NCBI RefSeq assembly: GCF_026168105.1
Contig: NZ_LBMW01000047.1
Span: forward strand, 1 to 57,511
Length of the DNA: 57,511 nt
Direction: 5' to 3'
Source: Streptomyces hygroscopicus
GTDB lineage: Bacteria > Actinomycetota > Actinomycetes > Streptomycetales > Streptomycetaceae
How positions within the stretch are numbered: position 1 is the first letter of the stretch; the number at the start of each line of letters is the position of its first letter. The notes beneath the pieces are model-generated. The model was not told where the DNA came from, did not search any database, and saw only the letters and a program-made list of their open reading frames with translations. Positions 44,074 through 53,562 of the stretch are shown here, piece after piece. Both the position numbers and the translations under genes were made by a program.

Positions 44074-45213
44074 TCAGCTGACCCGAAGACCGACCGCCAG
44101 CGTCAGTTCAAGGACCCGGTGTGGCGATGCGAGATCCGGAAACAGCTCCCGCAGCTGCGACATCCGGTACCGGACTGTCTGGGGATGGACGTACAACGCT
44201 GCCGCCACCTCGTCCCGCCTGCCCTGGTGCAGCAGCCACGCCCGCAACGTCTCCTCCAGCCGCCGTGCGGTCGTGACAGGCAAGGTGTGCAACGGTGCGA
44301 GGGCTCGGGCACGCAGGTCTGCCAACGCGTCCACGTCGGCGCTCAGCACCAGCTCGGGCAGGTGGTCCTCGGTGTCGCGAATATCAGAGGAGAGGGAGCG
44401 CGCGCGTACGGCTCGTGCGTACGAGGCGGACGCACGAGTCCATGGCCGGGCCGGGCCGACCACTGCGGTGCGGTCGGTCAGCTGCCGCAAGAGATGTGAT
44501 CGGTCGGCATCGGGGACGAGCAGCACACCGGTGGCGTCCGGCAGATCGTCGAGGACGAGGGTGCCCGGGTCGAGCGCGCGGTAGGCAGGCCGGGCCTGGG
44601 CGGCGGGCAGCAGGACCGCGGTCACCGAAACCGGAGGCTGCCACCCGGCCCGTTGAGCAGAGGCCAGCAACACGTCCGGGCTCGCGCCGGCGAGGAGGTC
44701 GCGGGCCAGGTGTTCCAGGTGGCGCTCGTGGGCCCTGCCCCGGGCGGCCAGTTCGTCGGCGTGGCCCGCGGCGCTCGCGGCGGAGAGCTCGTCGATGTAG
44801 GCGAAGGTCAGCTCGGCGAACTTGGCCACCTCGGCGGCGGGCAGACCTGCGGGTACGGCACCCGCTGCCAGGCATCGCCAGGCCACGCGGGCGCCGACGC
44901 GGTAGGCGCTGAGCAGGGCGTCCATCGAACGGCCGTCGCGCACCTCGCCGCGGCCCAGCTCGTAGGCTGCGTCACCGGCGTCGCCGCCCGTGGCGTTCCC
45001 GCTCGCGAGGTCCAGGTAGTGCCCCAGGGCGGTGCGGACGGCTCGGCGGATGGTGGCGCCCATGTGGCCCGACAGGGCGTTGGCGTAGGAGGGGACTTCG
45101 TCGATGATCGCCTGGACGACCTCGTCGGCGGTGGTCTTCAGCGCGGCCCTCAGTGCGGTGACCGTCGTCTCATCCAGGGCCAGTTCGCTGGCCCTCCGGA
45201 TTGCATGGCTCAC
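44074..45213 (-). CDS. PucR-type helix-turn-helix regulator
   Basis: A 379-residue protein. The N-terminal domain is helical; the last 60 residues are the PucR C-terminal HTH: RLEETLRAWLLHQGRRDEVA, LYVHPQTVRYRMSQL and LELTLAVGLRVS. A GGDEF-like (CdaR) region lies before it. The GTG start at 45213 has AGGGA nearby; a TTG at 45234 is possible. It is divergent from the reductase/desaturase operon with a clear palindrome between them, so it probably controls it. Confidence 0.85.
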   Translation of the reverse strand: MSHAIRRASELALDETTVTALRAALKTTADEVVQAIIDEVPSYANALSGHMGATIRRAVRTALGHYLDLASGNATGGDAGDAAYELGRGEVRDGRSMDALLSAYRVGARVAWRCLAAGAVPAGLPAAEVAKFAELTFAYIDELSAASAAGHADELAARGRAHERHLEHLARDLLAGASPDVLLASAQRAGWQPPVSVTAVLLPAAQARPAYRALDPGTLVLDDLPDATGVLLVPDADRSHLLRQLTDRTAVVGPARPWTRASASYARAVRARSLSSDIRDTEDHLPELVLSADVDALADLRARALAPLHTLPVTTARRLEETLRAWLLHQGRRDEVAAALYVHPQTVRYRMSQLRELFPDLASPHRVLELTLAVGLRVS

Positions 45214-45253
45214 GTCTTTGTTCCCTGCGAACAATTCAGCCGACCAGATTTAC

Positions 45254-45269
45254 GTCCTGCGGTCAGGAC
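45254..45269. promoter_or_regulatory. palindromic operator candidate between PucR-type gene and desaturase operon
   Basis: GTCCTG-CGGT-CAGGAC is a perfect inverted repeat midway between two divergent starts (45213 and 45301). It is a plausible site for the PucR-type regulator. Evidence is symmetry and position only. Confidence 0.5.
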
Positions 45270-45300
45270 TTTACGCCTTGAGGCGCAGCAAGCTGGAGTC

Positions 45301-46356
45301 ATGACGAGTGCAACCCTCCGCAGCAGGGCGTGGAAACTGCTGGAGATGGTCACGACGCCGCTGCTGCCGTCGGACTACCTCGACCTGGTCAGCCCACTGC
45401 GTGTGGGCGCTGACCTGCGTGGGCGCATCGAGGCCGTGTACCCCGAGACGGGTGACGCCGCGACTGTCGTGATCAGGCCGGGACGGGGCTGGCGCGGCCA
45501 CACAGCCGGTCAGTACGTGCGGATCGGGGTCGACGTCGACGGGGTGCGCCTGTGGCGTGCCTACTCCATCACCTCGCCGACAAACCGCCAGGACGGCCGC
45601 GTCACGATCACCGTGAAGGCGATCCCGGACGGCAAGGTCAGCAACCACCTGGTCCGCAGGGTGAAACCGGGCATGCTGATCCAGCTCGACCAGGCGACCG
45701 GTGACTTCGTGCTGCCGCAGGCCAAGCCCGCCAAGGTGCTCTACCTGACGGCCGGAAGCGGCATCACGCCCGTGATGGGCATGCTGCGCGACATCGAGTT
45801 CGACGACGTCGTCATGGTCCACTGCGCACCCCAGCCGCAAGACGTGATCTTCCGCAGCGAGCTGCACGACCTGGTCGCGGCCGAGAAGCTGCGGCTCACC
45901 GAGGTGCACACCGACACAGACGGCATGCTCGACATCGCCCGTCTCGACGAACTCGTGCCCGACTGGGCCGAGCGCGAGACCTGGGCCTGCGGGCCGGCGG
46001 GCCTGCTCGACGCCGCCGAAAAGCACTGGAGCGAGCACGGCGTACAAGAGCGCCTGCACACCGAACGCTTCCGCCCCAGCATCGTCGTCGCCGGCGACGG
46101 AGGCGAGGTCACGTTCAGCGCCACCGGCAAGACCGTCGACGCGGACGGCGCCACGCCGTTGCTGGACATCGGCGAGGAGGCCGGCGTGCTCATGCCCTCC
46201 GGGTGCCGTATGGGCATCTGCTTCGGCTGCATCACGCCGCTCAAGGCGGGCGCCGTCCGCGACCTGCGCACCGGCGAGATCACCGAGGCCGAGCCGGGCG
46301 TCCTCATCCAGACCTGCGTGTCCGCCGCAGCGGGCCCCTGCGACATCGAACGGTAG
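45301..46356 (+). CDS. ferredoxin reductase-type electron donor (FNR plus 2Fe-2S) for a desaturase
   Basis: A 351-residue protein. Domains in order: FAD-binding barrel (about 30-130, with WRAYSITSP), NAD-binding (TAGSGITPVMGMLRD near 155) and a C-terminal plant-type [2Fe-2S] ferredoxin (PSGCRMGICFGC, later LIQTCVS, giving four Cys). It moves electrons from NAD(P)H to the desaturase encoded eight bases downstream. This pair is known from the actinobacterial stearoyl-CoA desaturase systems (Rv3230c/Rv3229c-like). ATG at 45301 has only a short-spaced GGAG. Confidence 0.92.
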   Translation: MTSATLRSRAWKLLEMVTTPLLPSDYLDLVSPLRVGADLRGRIEAVYPETGDAATVVIRPGRGWRGHTAGQYVRIGVDVDGVRLWRAYSITSPTNRQDGRVTITVKAIPDGKVSNHLVRRVKPGMLIQLDQATGDFVLPQAKPAKVLYLTAGSGITPVMGMLRDIEFDDVVMVHCAPQPQDVIFRSELHDLVAAEKLRLTEVHTDTDGMLDIARLDELVPDWAERETWACGPAGLLDAAEKHWSEHGVQERLHTERFRPSIVVAGDGGEVTFSATGKTVDADGATPLLDIGEEAGVLMPSGCRMGICFGCITPLKAGAVRDLRTGEITEAEPGVLIQTCVSAAAGPCDIER

Positions 46357-46363
46357 GAGCACT

Positions 46364-47482
46364 TTGACCGCCATCGACCCCACCGACCACCTGACCGCGG
46401 AGCAGATCGAGGACCTCGGCCGTGAGCTGGACGCGATCCGCGACGAGGTGATCGCCGGCCGCGGGGAGAAAGACGCCGCCTACATCCGTAAGGTCATCTC
46501 GGCGCAGCGCAAGCTGGAGCTGGTCAGCAGGGGCGTGCTGCTGTTCTCGATCTTCCCGCCGGCGTGGCTGCTCGGCACCGCCGGTCTGTCCGTGGCGAAG
46601 ATCATGGACAACATGGAGATCGGCCACAACATCCTCCACGGCCAGTGGGACTGGATGCGGGACCCGAAGATCCACTCCACCACCTGGGAATGGGATCACG
46701 TCTCGCCGGCCGACCAGTGGAAGCACTCGCACAACGAGCTGCACCACACGTACACCAACGTGATCGGCAAGGACAACGACCTCGGCTACGGCATCATGCG
46801 CGTCGACGAGGACCAGAAGTGGCACCCGTTCCACCTCGGCCAGCCGCTGTGGAACTTCATCAACGCCTGCTTCTTCGAGTACGGCATCGCGGCGTACGAC
46901 CTGGAGCTCGGCAAGAACCTGAACAAGCGCCGCCGCAAGAACCCGGAGTTCCGCGCGCGGGCCAAGGCCGTGGGCCGCAAGATCCGCAAGCAGGTGCTCA
47001 AGGACTACGTGATCCACCCGCTGCTGTCGGGCCCGTCGTTCCTCCCCACGCTCGCCGCCACGTTCACCGCGAACCTGGTCCGCAACATCTGGTCCCACTC
47101 GGTGATCATGTGCGGGCACTTCCCCGAGGGCGTGCAGGTCTTCGAGCGCCGGTCGATCAAGGGCGAGACACGCGGCCAGTGGTACCTGCGCCAGATGATG
47201 GGCTCGGCGAACATCAGCGGCAACAGGGCCATGCACTTCATGACGGGCAACCTGTCGCACCAGATCGAGCACCACCTGTTCCCGGACCTGCCGAGCAACC
47301 GGTACGCCGAGGTCGCTGTGAAGGTGCGTGCGCTGTTCGAGAAGTACGAGCTGGAGTACGTCACCGGACCGCTGCCCAAGCAGGTGTTCTCCGCGTGGCG
47401 CAAGGTCTTCCGGCTCTCGCTGCCGAACAAGAAGCCCGAGGTCAGAACGCCGGACCGCGAGCAGGAGCTCGTCGCGGCCTGA
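46364..47482 (+). CDS. membrane fatty-acid (acyl-CoA) desaturase
   Basis: A 372-residue di-iron membrane enzyme. The three His boxes are visible: GHNILHG, HSHNELHHTYTN and HQIEHHLFPDLPSNRY. Helices lie before box 1 and between boxes 2 and 3. It introduces a double bond into a long acyl chain using electrons from the reductase encoded upstream. TTG is the start codon (AGGAG five or six bases upstream, eight bases after the reductase stop). A coding start with Thr-Ala-Ile follows. It is a DesA3-like group member. Confidence 0.93.
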   Translation: MTAIDPTDHLTAEQIEDLGRELDAIRDEVIAGRGEKDAAYIRKVISAQRKLELVSRGVLLFSIFPPAWLLGTAGLSVAKIMDNMEIGHNILHGQWDWMRDPKIHSTTWEWDHVSPADQWKHSHNELHHTYTNVIGKDNDLGYGIMRVDEDQKWHPFHLGQPLWNFINACFFEYGIAAYDLELGKNLNKRRRKNPEFRARAKAVGRKIRKQVLKDYVIHPLLSGPSFLPTLAATFTANLVRNIWSHSVIMCGHFPEGVQVFERRSIKGETRGQWYLRQMMGSANISGNRAMHFMTGNLSHQIEHHLFPDLPSNRYAEVAVKVRALFEKYELEYVTGPLPKQVFSAWRKVFRLSLPNKKPEVRTPDREQELVAA

Positions 47483-47679
47483 TTCCCGGTACTGGTTCAG
47501 ATCTTTCGGCCGTACCGGCGGCACCGCCGGGTTCGGTGAGATCCGTAGCGGACGGTGGGCGACCGCGACATCAGACCGTACGACACAGGATCCGCGGCAG
47601 CCCGGTGTCCGGCTGCGCTGCCTGACGTGCGCCAGGAGCTCAGCACACAGCCCACGGCGAGGTGTTGTAGTGCGCTGCC

Positions 47680-47934
47680 CTGTCATGGTCGGCGACGGCA
47701 GCAGCTTCCCGAGCGCCGCCCACCTGGCCTCCTACGCCGGCCTCGCACCGGCCACCAAATCCTCGGGGACCTCCATCCACGGCGCACGCGCCCCCAGGGA
47801 ACCGACAGCTCACACGCGCGATGTTCCTCTCCGCGTTCGCCGCCCTCCACGACCCCGCCTCCCGCACCTACTACGACCGCTGCCGAGCCCGAGGAAAGAC
47901 CCACACCCAGGCCCTCCTCCGACTCGCCCGGTAA
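47680..47934 (+). pseudogene. IS110-family transposase C-terminal fragment, frameshifted
   Basis: First frame: VGDGSSFPSAAHLASYAGLAP then ATKSSGTSIHGA. A one-base shift near 47788 moves to a frame reading GNRQLTRAMFLSAFAALHDP then ASRTYYDRCRARGK, stop at 47932-47934. This is the end of an IS110/IS1111-type transposase, different in sequence from the IS110 remnant at 41.5 kb, so it is a separate insertion. Confidence 0.75.
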
Positions 47935-48280
47935 GGCTTGCGGACGGGCGGCACCGATGCCGGTGGCGCCGCCCGAGCCGCACCACGTCCTTGCCCGGCA
48001 ACCCGTCTTGAAGGCAGGCAGGAGCGCCTCCGCGGACATGGCTGTGTCCCAGGGCCCGCGCCAGGACCTGACGTCTCATCAGCGCGAGCGTCACGTGAGC
48101 GTCAGGGCTGCCCTGCGCGGCCCCGGCGACGACCGGGGCACCACACGCCCGTCTTCCCGGCAATGACCGGAACAGCAGGTCAGAGGCGGTCGTACGGCAT
48201 GCGGCGTGCTCCACCCCTTGCACCCAGGCAAACAGGTCGACCCAACCCGCCAAGACCGACCTCATCCGCAAAAGAGCAGG
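47935..48280. other. 346-base gene-free stretch
   Basis: No supported gene on either strand; open frames are long but random in appearance. It separates the IS remnant from the conserved RNA methyltransferase gene and marks the right boundary of the decayed accessory section. Confidence 0.5.
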
Positions 48281-49609
48281 TCAGGAGCCCTTCTGGGCGG
48301 GCTCGAGAATCGCCACGCACTCCACGTGCGAGGTCATGGGAAACAGATCGAACGCCCGAAGCATCCGCACCCGGTACCCGCCCTCCCGGAAGTACGCCAG
48401 GTCCCGGGCCAGTGCCGCCGGGTCGCAGGCCACGTAGGCGATGCGGCGGGCGCCCAGGGAGGACAGGTGGGCCACCGTCCCGCGGCCCGCGCCCGAGCGC
48501 GGCGGGTCCAGGACGATCAGGTCGACCTCCGTGATGCCGGTGCGCGGCAGGACCGACTCGACCTTGCCCTGTTCGATGCGGACGCGGTCGAACTCGGCCA
48601 GGTTGTGCCGGGCGTCCTCCACCGCGCGCTTGCCGGACTCGACGCCGAGCACCGCCCCCTTCTCGCCGACCCGGTCGGCGAGCGCCCCCGTGAAGAGGCC
48701 GACGCCGCAGTACAGGTCGAGCGCCATCTCGCCCTTGCGCGGCAGCAGGCCCTGCATCACCGCCGTCACCAGGGTGTCCGCCGCCTTCGGGTGGACCTGC
48801 CAGAAGCCACCGCCCCCCACGCGGTACGTACGGCCGTCGGCGCGTTCGCGGACGAAGGGGCGGCCGTGGACGCGGTGCACCCCGCCGGATCGTTCGTCGA
48901 CCCGCATCACCGACACGGGCCGGTCCAGCTCCACCAGCGGCAGCCGCGCGCCCGGCTTCGGGGTCAGGATCACCTGACGGTCCTGCGAACCCGTCGCGGC
49001 GATCGCCTCGACGGAGTCCATGCCCGCCCAGTTCCGCTTCTCGATGCCCAGCTCGCTGACGCCCTCCGCGGCGATCATGCAGTGGTCGACCGGCTCCACC
49101 TCGTGCGAGCGGTGCCGGCGCAGGCCCGCCCTTCCGGACGGGTCCACCGCGTACTGCACCCGCGTACGCCACTTCGGCACCTCGCCCGCCGGCAGCTTGT
49201 CGCCCTCGGCCGGCACCACGGTGCCGTCCCAGCCCGCCTCCTCGGGGGTGAGTCCGGCGAGCCGGCTCAGCTGTTCGGCGATCACCTCGCCCTTCAGCCG
49301 GCGCTGAGCGCCCGGCTTGGCGTGCTGCCAGTCGCAGCCGCCGCAACGGCCGGGACCCGCGTAGGGGCAGGGTGCGTCGATGCGGTCCTTGGAGGCCTCC
49401 AGCACCCGTACCGCGTCCGCGCGCAGGAAGCGGGCTCCCTCCTCGCCCTCCGTCACCCGCGCCACGATCCGTTCCCCGGGCAGTGTGTGCCGCACGAAGA
49501 GGACCTGACCGGCCTCGGTGCGGGCGATGCAGTGCCCGCCGTGGGCGACGGGGCCGACCTCGACCTCGTACTCCTCCCCCACCAGCGACTTCTTCGGTTC
49601 TGCCTGCAT
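48281..49609 (-). CDS. RNA uracil-5-methyltransferase (TrmA/RlmCD family)
   Basis: A 442-residue class I methyltransferase. A TRAM-like OB domain opens the protein (EVEVGPVAHGGHCIARTEAG), then four Cys of an iron-sulfur motif (CPYAGPGRCGGCDWQH), the SAM loop DLYCGVGLFTGALA and the catalytic region VDLIVLDPPRSGAG with YVACDPAALARDL. It methylates uridine in 23S rRNA or tRNA. The ATG at 49609 is chosen as the last before the TRAM domain. It probably lies in one transcript with the permease gene upstream. Confidence 0.92.
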   Translation of the reverse strand: MQAEPKKSLVGEEYEVEVGPVAHGGHCIARTEAGQVLFVRHTLPGERIVARVTEGEEGARFLRADAVRVLEASKDRIDAPCPYAGPGRCGGCDWQHAKPGAQRRLKGEVIAEQLSRLAGLTPEEAGWDGTVVPAEGDKLPAGEVPKWRTRVQYAVDPSGRAGLRRHRSHEVEPVDHCMIAAEGVSELGIEKRNWAGMDSVEAIAATGSQDRQVILTPKPGARLPLVELDRPVSVMRVDERSGGVHRVHGRPFVRERADGRTYRVGGGGFWQVHPKAADTLVTAVMQGLLPRKGEMALDLYCGVGLFTGALADRVGEKGAVLGVESGKRAVEDARHNLAEFDRVRIEQGKVESVLPRTGITEVDLIVLDPPRSGAGRGTVAHLSSLGARRIAYVACDPAALARDLAYFREGGYRVRMLRAFDLFPMTSHVECVAILEPAQKGS

Positions 49610-49724
49610 GGCGGGGCGACTCCAGATACGGGACGGTGACGAACAGGAGGACGGCGACGGCCGGACAACAGCCCACCAGTCTACGTGGGTGTCGTCCGGC
49701 CGTTCACCACGAGGCCGGGCGGCC

Positions 49725-51776
49725 TCAGCCCTGCGAGGCCGACGACTCCTTGGCGCGTTCCTCCGCGGGCCCCCGGCGCACCGCACCCGGCGCGCTCCAC
49801 TCCTGCCGCCTGCGGGCCCGGTTCCTCGCGACCTCCGAGGACTGGAGCTGATAGGGCACCGAGGTCACCATGACCCCCGGTGTGAACAACAGCCGGCCCT
49901 TGAGCCGCAGCGCGCTCTGGTTGTGCAGCAGATGCTCGTACCAGTGGCCCACGACGTACTCGGGAATGATCACCGACACGGCGTCGCGCGGGGACTCGCG
50001 GCGCAGGCTCTTCACGTACTCGATCACCGGACGCGTGATCTCGCGGTACGGCGAGTCCAGGATCTTCAGCGGTACGTCGATGGCGCGCCGCTCCCACTCG
50101 TCCTTCAGAGCCTGGGTCTCCACCGGGTCGACGTTGACACTGAGGGCTTCCAGGGTGTCCGTGCGCAGCAGCTTGGCGTAGGCGAGGGCACGCAGCGTGG
50201 GACGGTGGATCTTGGAGATGAGCACCACCGAGTGGACCCGCGAGGGGCGGACGCTGTCGTCGCTCGGGCTCTCGGGGGCCGAGAGTTCCTCGGCCACGCC
50301 GTCGTAGTGCCTGCGGATGGCGGTCATCGTCGCGTAGAAGATGCACATGCCGAGCAGGGCGACCCAGGCGCCGTGCGTGAACTTCGTGACCAGGACGACC
50401 ACCAGGACCAGGCCCGTGAAGAAGGCGCCGAAGGCGTTGATGGCGCGTGAGCGCATCATGTGGCGGCGCTTGGCCTGGTCCTTCTCGGTGGCCAGATGGC
50501 GGTTCCAGTGCCTGACCATGCCGGTCTGGCTCAGCGTGAACGACACGAACACGCCGACGATGTAGAGCTGGATCAGCCGGGTGGAGTCGGCGCCGTAGAT
50601 CCAGATCAGCAGGGTCGCCGCACTCGCGAGCAGGACGATGCCGTTGGAGAAGGCGAGACGGTCGCCACGAGTGTGCAGCTGGCGCGGCAGATAGCGGTCC
50701 TGGGCGAGGATGGAGCCGAGCAGCGGGAAGCCGTTGTAGGCGGTGTTCGCGGCGAGGAACAGCACCAGCGCGGTGGCCGCCGCCAGCACGACGAACAGGA
50801 AGCTGCCCTTGCCGAACACGGCTTCGGCGACCTGCGAGATGACCGGGTTCTGGACATAGCCGGAGCCCAGCGCGACACCGTTGTGGATCAGGTCGGTGGC
50901 CGGGTTCTCGGCCATGCGGACCTTGGTGGTCATGGCCAGGGCGATGATGCCGCAGAACATGGTGACGGCGAGCAGACCCATCATCGCCAGCGTGGTCGCG
51001 GCGTTCTTCGACTTGGGCTTGCGGAAGGCCGGGACACCGTTGGAGATCGCCTCGACGCCGGTCAGCGCGGCGCAGCCGGAGGAGAAGGCGCGCAGCAGCA
51101 GGAAGACCAGCGCGAATCCGGCTATGCCGTGGTGCTCGGCCCTGACCATGTACGAGGCGGTGGGCGCCCGCATGGTGTCGCCGAGGAACAGTCCGCGGAA
51201 CGCACCCCACGCGATCATGATGAAGACGCCCGCGACGAAGACGTACGTCGGGATCGCGAACAGCGTGCCGGACTCCTTGACGCCCCGCAGGTTCATCAGC
51301 GTGAGCAGCAGCACCACGGCGACAGCGCAGAACACCTTGTGCTCGACGACGAACGGGATCGCGGAGCCGAGGTTCTCGATGCCGGAGGAGATCGACACGG
51401 CGACCGTGAGGACGTAGTCGACGAGAAGGGCGCTGGCGACGGTGAGGCCTGCCTTGGGACCGAGGTTGGTGGTCGCCACCTCGTAGTCGCCGCCGCCGCT
51501 CGGGTACGCGTGGACGTTCTGCCGGTAGGAGGCGACCACCGTGAACATCAGCACGACGACCGCGACCGCGATCCAGGGGCTGAAGTGGTAGGCCGACACG
51601 CCCGCGATGGACAGCACCAGCAGGACTTCCCCGGGCGCGTAGGCCACGGAGGAGAGTGGGTCGGAGGCGAAGACGGGGAGTGCGATGCGCTTCGGCAGGA
51701 GCGTTTCCCCGAGCCGGTCACTGCGCAGTGCGCGCCCGATCAGGAGGCGTTTGGGCACGTCGGTCAGTTTGGACAC
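49725..51776 (-). CDS. APC-superfamily amino acid/cation permease
   Basis: A 683-residue membrane protein with about twelve helices in the first 490 residues (SVAYAPGEVLLVLSIAGVSA near helix 1; ALTGVEAISNGVPAFRKP in the middle) and a cytoplasmic tail of about 180 residues (SKIHRPTLRALAYAKLLRTD). The GTG start is at 51776. This long-tailed group is common in actinobacteria and lies next to trkA-like genes, so potassium uptake (Kup/KimA-like) is possible besides amino acid transport; the KimA-type potassium importer also belongs to APC. Confidence 0.85.
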   Translation of the reverse strand: MSKLTDVPKRLLIGRALRSDRLGETLLPKRIALPVFASDPLSSVAYAPGEVLLVLSIAGVSAYHFSPWIAVAVVVLMFTVVASYRQNVHAYPSGGGDYEVATTNLGPKAGLTVASALLVDYVLTVAVSISSGIENLGSAIPFVVEHKVFCAVAVVLLLTLMNLRGVKESGTLFAIPTYVFVAGVFIMIAWGAFRGLFLGDTMRAPTASYMVRAEHHGIAGFALVFLLLRAFSSGCAALTGVEAISNGVPAFRKPKSKNAATTLAMMGLLAVTMFCGIIALAMTTKVRMAENPATDLIHNGVALGSGYVQNPVISQVAEAVFGKGSFLFVVLAAATALVLFLAANTAYNGFPLLGSILAQDRYLPRQLHTRGDRLAFSNGIVLLASAATLLIWIYGADSTRLIQLYIVGVFVSFTLSQTGMVRHWNRHLATEKDQAKRRHMMRSRAINAFGAFFTGLVLVVVLVTKFTHGAWVALLGMCIFYATMTAIRRHYDGVAEELSAPESPSDDSVRPSRVHSVVLISKIHRPTLRALAYAKLLRTDTLEALSVNVDPVETQALKDEWERRAIDVPLKILDSPYREITRPVIEYVKSLRRESPRDAVSVIIPEYVVGHWYEHLLHNQSALRLKGRLLFTPGVMVTSVPYQLQSSEVARNRARRRQEWSAPGAVRRGPAEERAKESSASQG

Positions 51777-51937
51777 AAGAGAGGATCGTAAGGGGTCGGT
51801 CCGGGCGTAGCCCACCCGCCGATGGAGATCTGCCTCACGAGTGAAATCCACGAGGGGCCGCGCTGCGGATTCCGCAGGCGAGCAGTTCGGCATGGCTCTA
51901 TGACAAATACGCTTCAGTTGCCGCCCCGGGAGGTTCC

Positions 51938-52030
51938 ATGTACGCGTCCGCGGAGTCCGTCGGCGCCGCCGCACACGCCGGCCTCGGAATCCTGAATCTT
52001 CCCGGCGTCCGCGGCATCGGCCGCCGCTGA
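51938..52030 (+). CDS. possible small peptide ORF in the trkA leader
   Basis: Thirty codons (MYASAESVGAAAHAGLGILN then LPGVRGIGRR) start five bases after GGGAGG and stop 134 bases before the first trkA-type start. A leader peptide or a genuine micro-protein is possible. There is no homologue I recognise, and the strength of the ribosome site is the main argument. Confidence 0.35.
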   Translation: MYASAESVGAAAHAGLGILNLPGVRGIGRR

Positions 52031-52164
52031 TCGCACAACGCCGTCCGGCGCGCGTGCACGGGGGTGCCCTCCATGGACCGCGCGTGTGTAGCTTTGGCGG
52101 CGGTCTGAGACCCTGTTCTTGGCGTTTCGACTGAGCCGTGACCATTGACATCGGAAGGACGGTC

Positions 52165-52836
52165 GTGCACATCGTCATCATGGGCTGCGGAAGAGTGGGC
52201 TCCGCTCTTGCCCAGACCCTGGAGCAACAGGGGCACACGGTCGCCGTGATCGACCAGGACCCCACCGCCTTCCGACGACTGGGCTCCGGGTTCGGCGGCC
52301 GTCGTGTCACCGGAGTCGGCTTCGACCAGGACACCCTGCGCGAGGCGGGCATCGAGGAGGCCGGCGCGTTCGCCGCCGTCTCCAGTGGCGACAATTCGAA
52401 CATCATCGCCGCGCGCGTGGCCCGTGAGATGTTCGGCATCGAGAACGTCGCAGCCCGCATCTACGACCCCCGACGCGCCGAGGTCTACCAGCGCCTCGGC
52501 ATCCCCACCGTCGCCACGGTCCGCTGGACGGCGGACCAGATGCTGCGTCGTCTGCTGCCCTCGGGCGCCGAGCCGCTGTGGCGCGACCCCACCGGCGGCG
52601 TCCAGCTCGCCGAGGTGCACGCCTCGCCGAAGTGGGTCGGCCACAGGATCAGCAAGCTGCAGGAGGACACGGGCGTCCGTGTGGCGTTCCTCACCCGGCT
52701 GGGCGAGGCGATGCTGCCCACCTCGCAGACGGTGCTGCAGGAGGGCGACCTCGTGCACGTGATGATGCGGACGGACGACGTCGAGAAGGTCGAGGCGGCG
52801 TTCGCCGAGGGGCCTGAAGGAGAGGGCGGTCACTGA
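52165..52836 (+). CDS. TrkA-type potassium-channel NAD-binding regulatory subunit 1
   Basis: A 223-residue protein. The RCK/TrkA-N Rossmann domain (VHIVIMGCGRVGSALAQTL, then VAVIDQDPTAF) covers 1-120 and a TrkA-C domain covers about 140-215. It gates a potassium transporter in response to NAD(H) or other nucleotides. The GTG start at 52165 has GGAAGGA six bases upstream; an upstream GTG at 52138 would add nine residues. TGA overlaps the next ATG by one base. Confidence 0.92.
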   Translation: MHIVIMGCGRVGSALAQTLEQQGHTVAVIDQDPTAFRRLGSGFGGRRVTGVGFDQDTLREAGIEEAGAFAAVSSGDNSNIIAARVAREMFGIENVAARIYDPRRAEVYQRLGIPTVATVRWTADQMLRRLLPSGAEPLWRDPTGGVQLAEVHASPKWVGHRISKLQEDTGVRVAFLTRLGEAMLPTSQTVLQEGDLVHVMMRTDDVEKVEAAFAEGPEGEGGH

Positions 52837-53513
52837 TGAGGGTCGCCATTGCCGGTGCCGGTGCCGTGGGCCGCTCGATCGCGGGCGAACTCCTTGAGAA
52901 CGGGCACGAGGTCCTGCTGATCGACAAGGCGCCGACCGCGATCTCGGTCGAGCGCGTCCCCCAGGCGGAGTGGCTGCTGGCCGACGCCTGCGAGATCACG
53001 TCCCTGGACGAGGCGGCGCTGCAGCGTTGCAACGTGGTGATCGCCGCGACCGGCGATGACAAGGTGAACCTCGTCATCTCCCTGCTGGCGAAGACGGAGT
53101 ACGGCGTCCCGCGCGTCGTCGCCCGCGTCAACAATCCCAAGAACGAGTGGCTGTTCAACGAGGCGTGGGGCGTCGACGTGGCTGTCTCCACCCCGCGTCT
53201 GATGTCGGCTCTGGTCGAGGAGGCGGTGAGCGTCGGCGACCTGGTCCGGCTGCTGCGCTTCAGCCACGGCGACGCGAACCTGGTCGAGCTGACCCTGCCG
53301 CCGGAGTCGGCCCTGGCCGGCACGCAGGTGGGCGACGTGGAGTGGCCCGAGGACACGTCCCTGGTGACGATCATCCGGGGTACCCGGGTGCTGACCCCCT
53401 CCCGTGAGGACTCCTTGGAGGCCGGCGACGAACTGCTGTTCGTCGCGGCCCAGGCGCGTGAGGAGCAACTGGAGGAGCTGCTGTCGGTGCGCCGGGAGGA
53501 CGCGGCGGGCTGA
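52836..53513 (+). CDS. TrkA-type potassium-channel NAD-binding regulatory subunit 2
   Basis: A 225-residue paralogue of the gene just upstream. It has the Rossmann start (VAIAGAGAVGRSIAGELLEN), LLIDKAP and a TrkA-C tail. Paired CeoB/CeoC-like subunits of this kind act together in actinobacteria. The ATG shares one base with the upstream stop, so they are co-translated. A terminator hairpin follows. No Trk channel (TrkH) gene is in the window; the APC permease encoded divergently may be the transporter. Confidence 0.92.
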   Translation: MRVAIAGAGAVGRSIAGELLENGHEVLLIDKAPTAISVERVPQAEWLLADACEITSLDEAALQRCNVVIAATGDDKVNLVISLLAKTEYGVPRVVARVNNPKNEWLFNEAWGVDVAVSTPRLMSALVEEAVSVGDLVRLLRFSHGDANLVELTLPPESALAGTQVGDVEWPEDTSLVTIIRGTRVLTPSREDSLEAGDELLFVAAQAREEQLEELLSVRREDAAG

Positions 53514-53522
53514 TTGCGTGGA

Positions 53523-53550
53523 GGGGCGCCCGGAGACTTCCGGGCGCCCC
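53523..53550 (+). terminator. terminator hairpin after the trkA pair
   Basis: GGGGCGCCCGG and its exact complement flank AGACTT, beginning nine bases after the stop. It is a strong GC-rich stem, typical of Streptomyces terminators. Confidence 0.8.
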
Positions 53551-53562
53551 TTCCGACGTGTC

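Noticed and set aside
47935..48280. Minus-strand frame running from the methyltransferase side into the IS fragment.
   Set aside because: It has no homologous segment and no start site; a spurious frame.
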